DNA from: Oscillospiraceae bacterium | GTDB taxonomy: Bacteria > Bacillota > Clostridia > Oscillospirales > Oscillospiraceae | Length of the DNA stretch: 5,376 nucleotides | Direction: 5' to 3' | Assembly (NCBI GenBank): GCA_020866945.1 | Contig: JAJBVW010000008.1 | Span: 1 to 5,376 of the forward strand | Part shown: one piece after another, positions 4,583 through 5,376 of the stretch | How positions within the stretch are numbered: position 1 is the first letter of the stretch | Layout of the letters: each line of letters opens with the position of its first letter | Notes under the pieces: model-generated | What the model was told of the DNA's origin: nothing | The model's database searches: none | What the model saw: only the letters and a program-made list of their open reading frames with translations | Made by a program: the position numbers and the translations under genes

Positions 4583-5376
4583 TTATCTTCCGCGTCTCCG
4601 CGACCAGACGACGACCGCTACAGCGGCCACGCAGCAGCCGACGATGACCAGGATGATTCCGACGGTCAGAGCCGGGCTTGTACTGGTTCTTGTGGTTGCC
4701 TCCGGGGCCTCCGTGCTGGTCGAGCCGCCAATTACGATGGCGGCGGATATGGTCGGCTCCGGCTCCTCATCCACAGCCTCTGGCTCCGCGGTTGGCGAGG
4801 TGGTGGGTTCCGTGGTAGGCTCGACAGTCGGCTCAGCAGTCGGTTCAATGGTCGGTGCAGCAGTGGGTGTAGCAGTAGGGGCGGCAGTAGGCTCGGCTGT
4901 TGGTTCGGCGGTGGGTGCAGCTGTTGGCTCGGGCGTAGTTGTGGCCGTATAGTATACCGGGGCTATCCGCGTCGCGCCGCATACGGTGCAGGTATAGGTG
5001 ATTTCTCCTTGGGCCTCTGCCGTAGGGGCTTTTGTTATAACGCCCTCGTCCCAGGTGTGGGCCAGCGTGTCCGTGTAATCGTCCGTGTAGGAATTGCCGC
5101 AGCGGGAGCAGGTGTAGGTAGTGTAGCCCTGTGCAGAACAGGTAGGTTCGGTGACGACGGCTACATAGTCATGGCCGAGCGCGGCGACGGTGTCGGCAGT
5201 GTAGGAGTCACCGCAGCGGGAGCAGGTATAAGTCGTGTAACCGTCCGCCGTGCAGGTCGGGTCGGTAATGGTGATTGCATAGTTATGTCCAAGTGCAGCG
5301 ACGGTGTTGGCAGTGTAGGAATCACCGCAGCGGGAGCAGGTATAGGTGGTGTAACCGTCCTCGGAACAGGTTGGTT
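4583..5376 (-). CDS. C-terminal part of a large repeat-containing, membrane-anchored surface protein
   Basis: The - strand frame is open from the right edge of the window to a TAA at 4583-4585, giving 263 complete residues; the start and most of the protein lie beyond the window. In order, it shows Cys-rich repeats of 38, 38 and 39 residues, each containing GYTTYTCSRCG followed by (D/N)SYT. A degenerate fourth copy of about 25 residues follows (EITYTCTVCGATRIAP), then a spacer of 13 Thr-x-x-Pro units. Next comes an acidic stretch (EAVDEEPEP), a hydrophobic helix of about 23 residues (4604-4672, ALTVGIILVIVGCCVAAVAV and onward) and the basic tail SRRRGR. There is no LPxTG motif, so anchoring is probably by the helix with the tail in the cytoplasm and the repeats outside. 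An internal Met codon at 4774 is not the start, because the conserved repeats continue upstream in frame. Binding partner and function are unknown; an N-terminal functional domain is expected outside the window. Confidence 0.88.
   Translation of the reverse strand, partial: PTCSEDGYTTYTCSRCGDSYTANTVAALGHNYAITITDPTCTADGYTTYTCSRCGDSYTADTVAALGHDYVAVVTEPTCSAQGYTTYTCSRCGNSYTDDYTDTLAHTWDEGVITKAPTAEAQGEITYTCTVCGATRIAPVYYTATTTPEPTAAPTAEPTAEPTAAPTATPTAAPTIEPTAEPTVEPTTEPTTSPTAEPEAVDEEPEPTISAAIVIGGSTSTEAPEATTRTSTSPALTVGIILVIVGCCVAAVAVVVWSRRRGR
4781..4936 (-). repeat. Thr-x-x-Pro spacer, 13 tetrapeptide units
   Basis: Thirteen consecutive four-residue units of the form T-x-x-P (TPEP, TAAP, TAEP, TATP, TIEP, TVEP, TTEP, TTSP) are encoded by 12-bp imperfect repeats. 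Such Pro/Thr-rich segments are extended, likely wall-spanning spacers in Gram-positive surface proteins and possible O-glycosylation sites. The 12-bp periodicity makes copy number prone to slippage. Read on the + strand it yields a spurious VGS/VGA repeat frame. Confidence 0.9.
4955..5374 (-). repeat. Tandem Cys-rich repeats in the surface protein (three plus a degenerate fourth)
   Basis: Copy 1 is 5261-5374 (its left neighbour is cut by the window edge), copy 2 is 5147-5260, copy 3 is 5030-5146 and the degenerate copy is 4955-5029. Copies 1-3 share PTC near the start, GYTTYTCSRCG in the middle and (D/N)SYT after it; copies 1 and 2 also share TVAALGH. Each full copy has Cys at positions 3, 13 and 16 and a His at about 30 (C-x9-C-x2-C-x13-H in copies 1 and 2), a pattern that could hold a metal ion. 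Copies 1 and 2 are identical at 29 of 38 residues. The fourth copy lost the first Cys and the His but keeps the C-x2-C pair. Confidence 0.9.

Noticed and set aside
4583..4774. Small independent 63-residue membrane protein starting at the ATG complement at 4774
   Set aside because: The same frame continues uninterrupted to the window edge with conserved spacer and Cys-rich repeats, so this is only the C-terminus of a longer protein.
4644..4952. + strand frame with VGSxVGSxVGA repeats
   Set aside because: It is the reverse complement of the Thr-x-x-Pro spacer in the - strand surface protein; its repeats are explained by that tract and it lacks a ribosome binding site.
5030..5374. Possible CRISPR array from the ~114-bp periodicity
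   Set aside because: The period is too long, there is no alternation of short repeat and unique spacer, and the repeats are translated in frame with synonymous differences.

Overview
The window looks like chromosomal DNA of a GC-rich Firmicute of the gut Clostridia (Oscillospiraceae/Flavonifractor-like). This is an inference. It rests on G+C-rich third codon positions, strong AGGAGG-type ribosome binding sites, sigma-A-like promoters, a PfoR-type PTS IIC membrane protein, an M3B oligoendopeptidase F, and a surface protein with Cys-rich 'GYTTYTCSRCG' repeats of a kind I associate with such bacteria. No tRNA, rRNA, CRISPR array, insertion sequence or phage gene was seen.

Layout on the + strand: the C-terminal end of an exported or surface-type protein (1-327); an AT-rich promoter region; a monocistronic PfoR/PTS_EIIC_2-family membrane protein (456-1559); two consecutive hairpins, the second a textbook rho-independent terminator (1613-1652); a strong promoter directly abutting that terminator (1657-1685), with a small perfect dyad at the expected transcription start; then a two-gene operon of pepF (1744-3543) and a D-2-hydroxyacid dehydrogenase (3562-4512), separated by 18 nt.

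On the - strand, the end of a large surface protein (4583-5376, its 5' part outside the window) converges on the operon. It carries at least three ~38-residue Cys-rich repeats, a degenerate fourth copy, a 13-unit Thr-x-x-Pro spacer, a transmembrane helix and a basic tail. The convergent genes share one hairpin (4531-4563), whose U-tract serves the - strand best.

The pepF-dehydrogenase pair may link intracellular peptide breakdown with reduction of a 2-oxoacid such as hydroxypyruvate, but this is inference from co-transcription only. Most genes here are ordinary members of known families and I see no convincing undescribed system. The points most worth a second look are the repeat architecture and non-sortase anchoring of the surface protein, the operator-like dyad at the pepF start site, the Ser-Arg-Ser cofactor loop of the dehydrogenase, and the stand-alone IIC protein.
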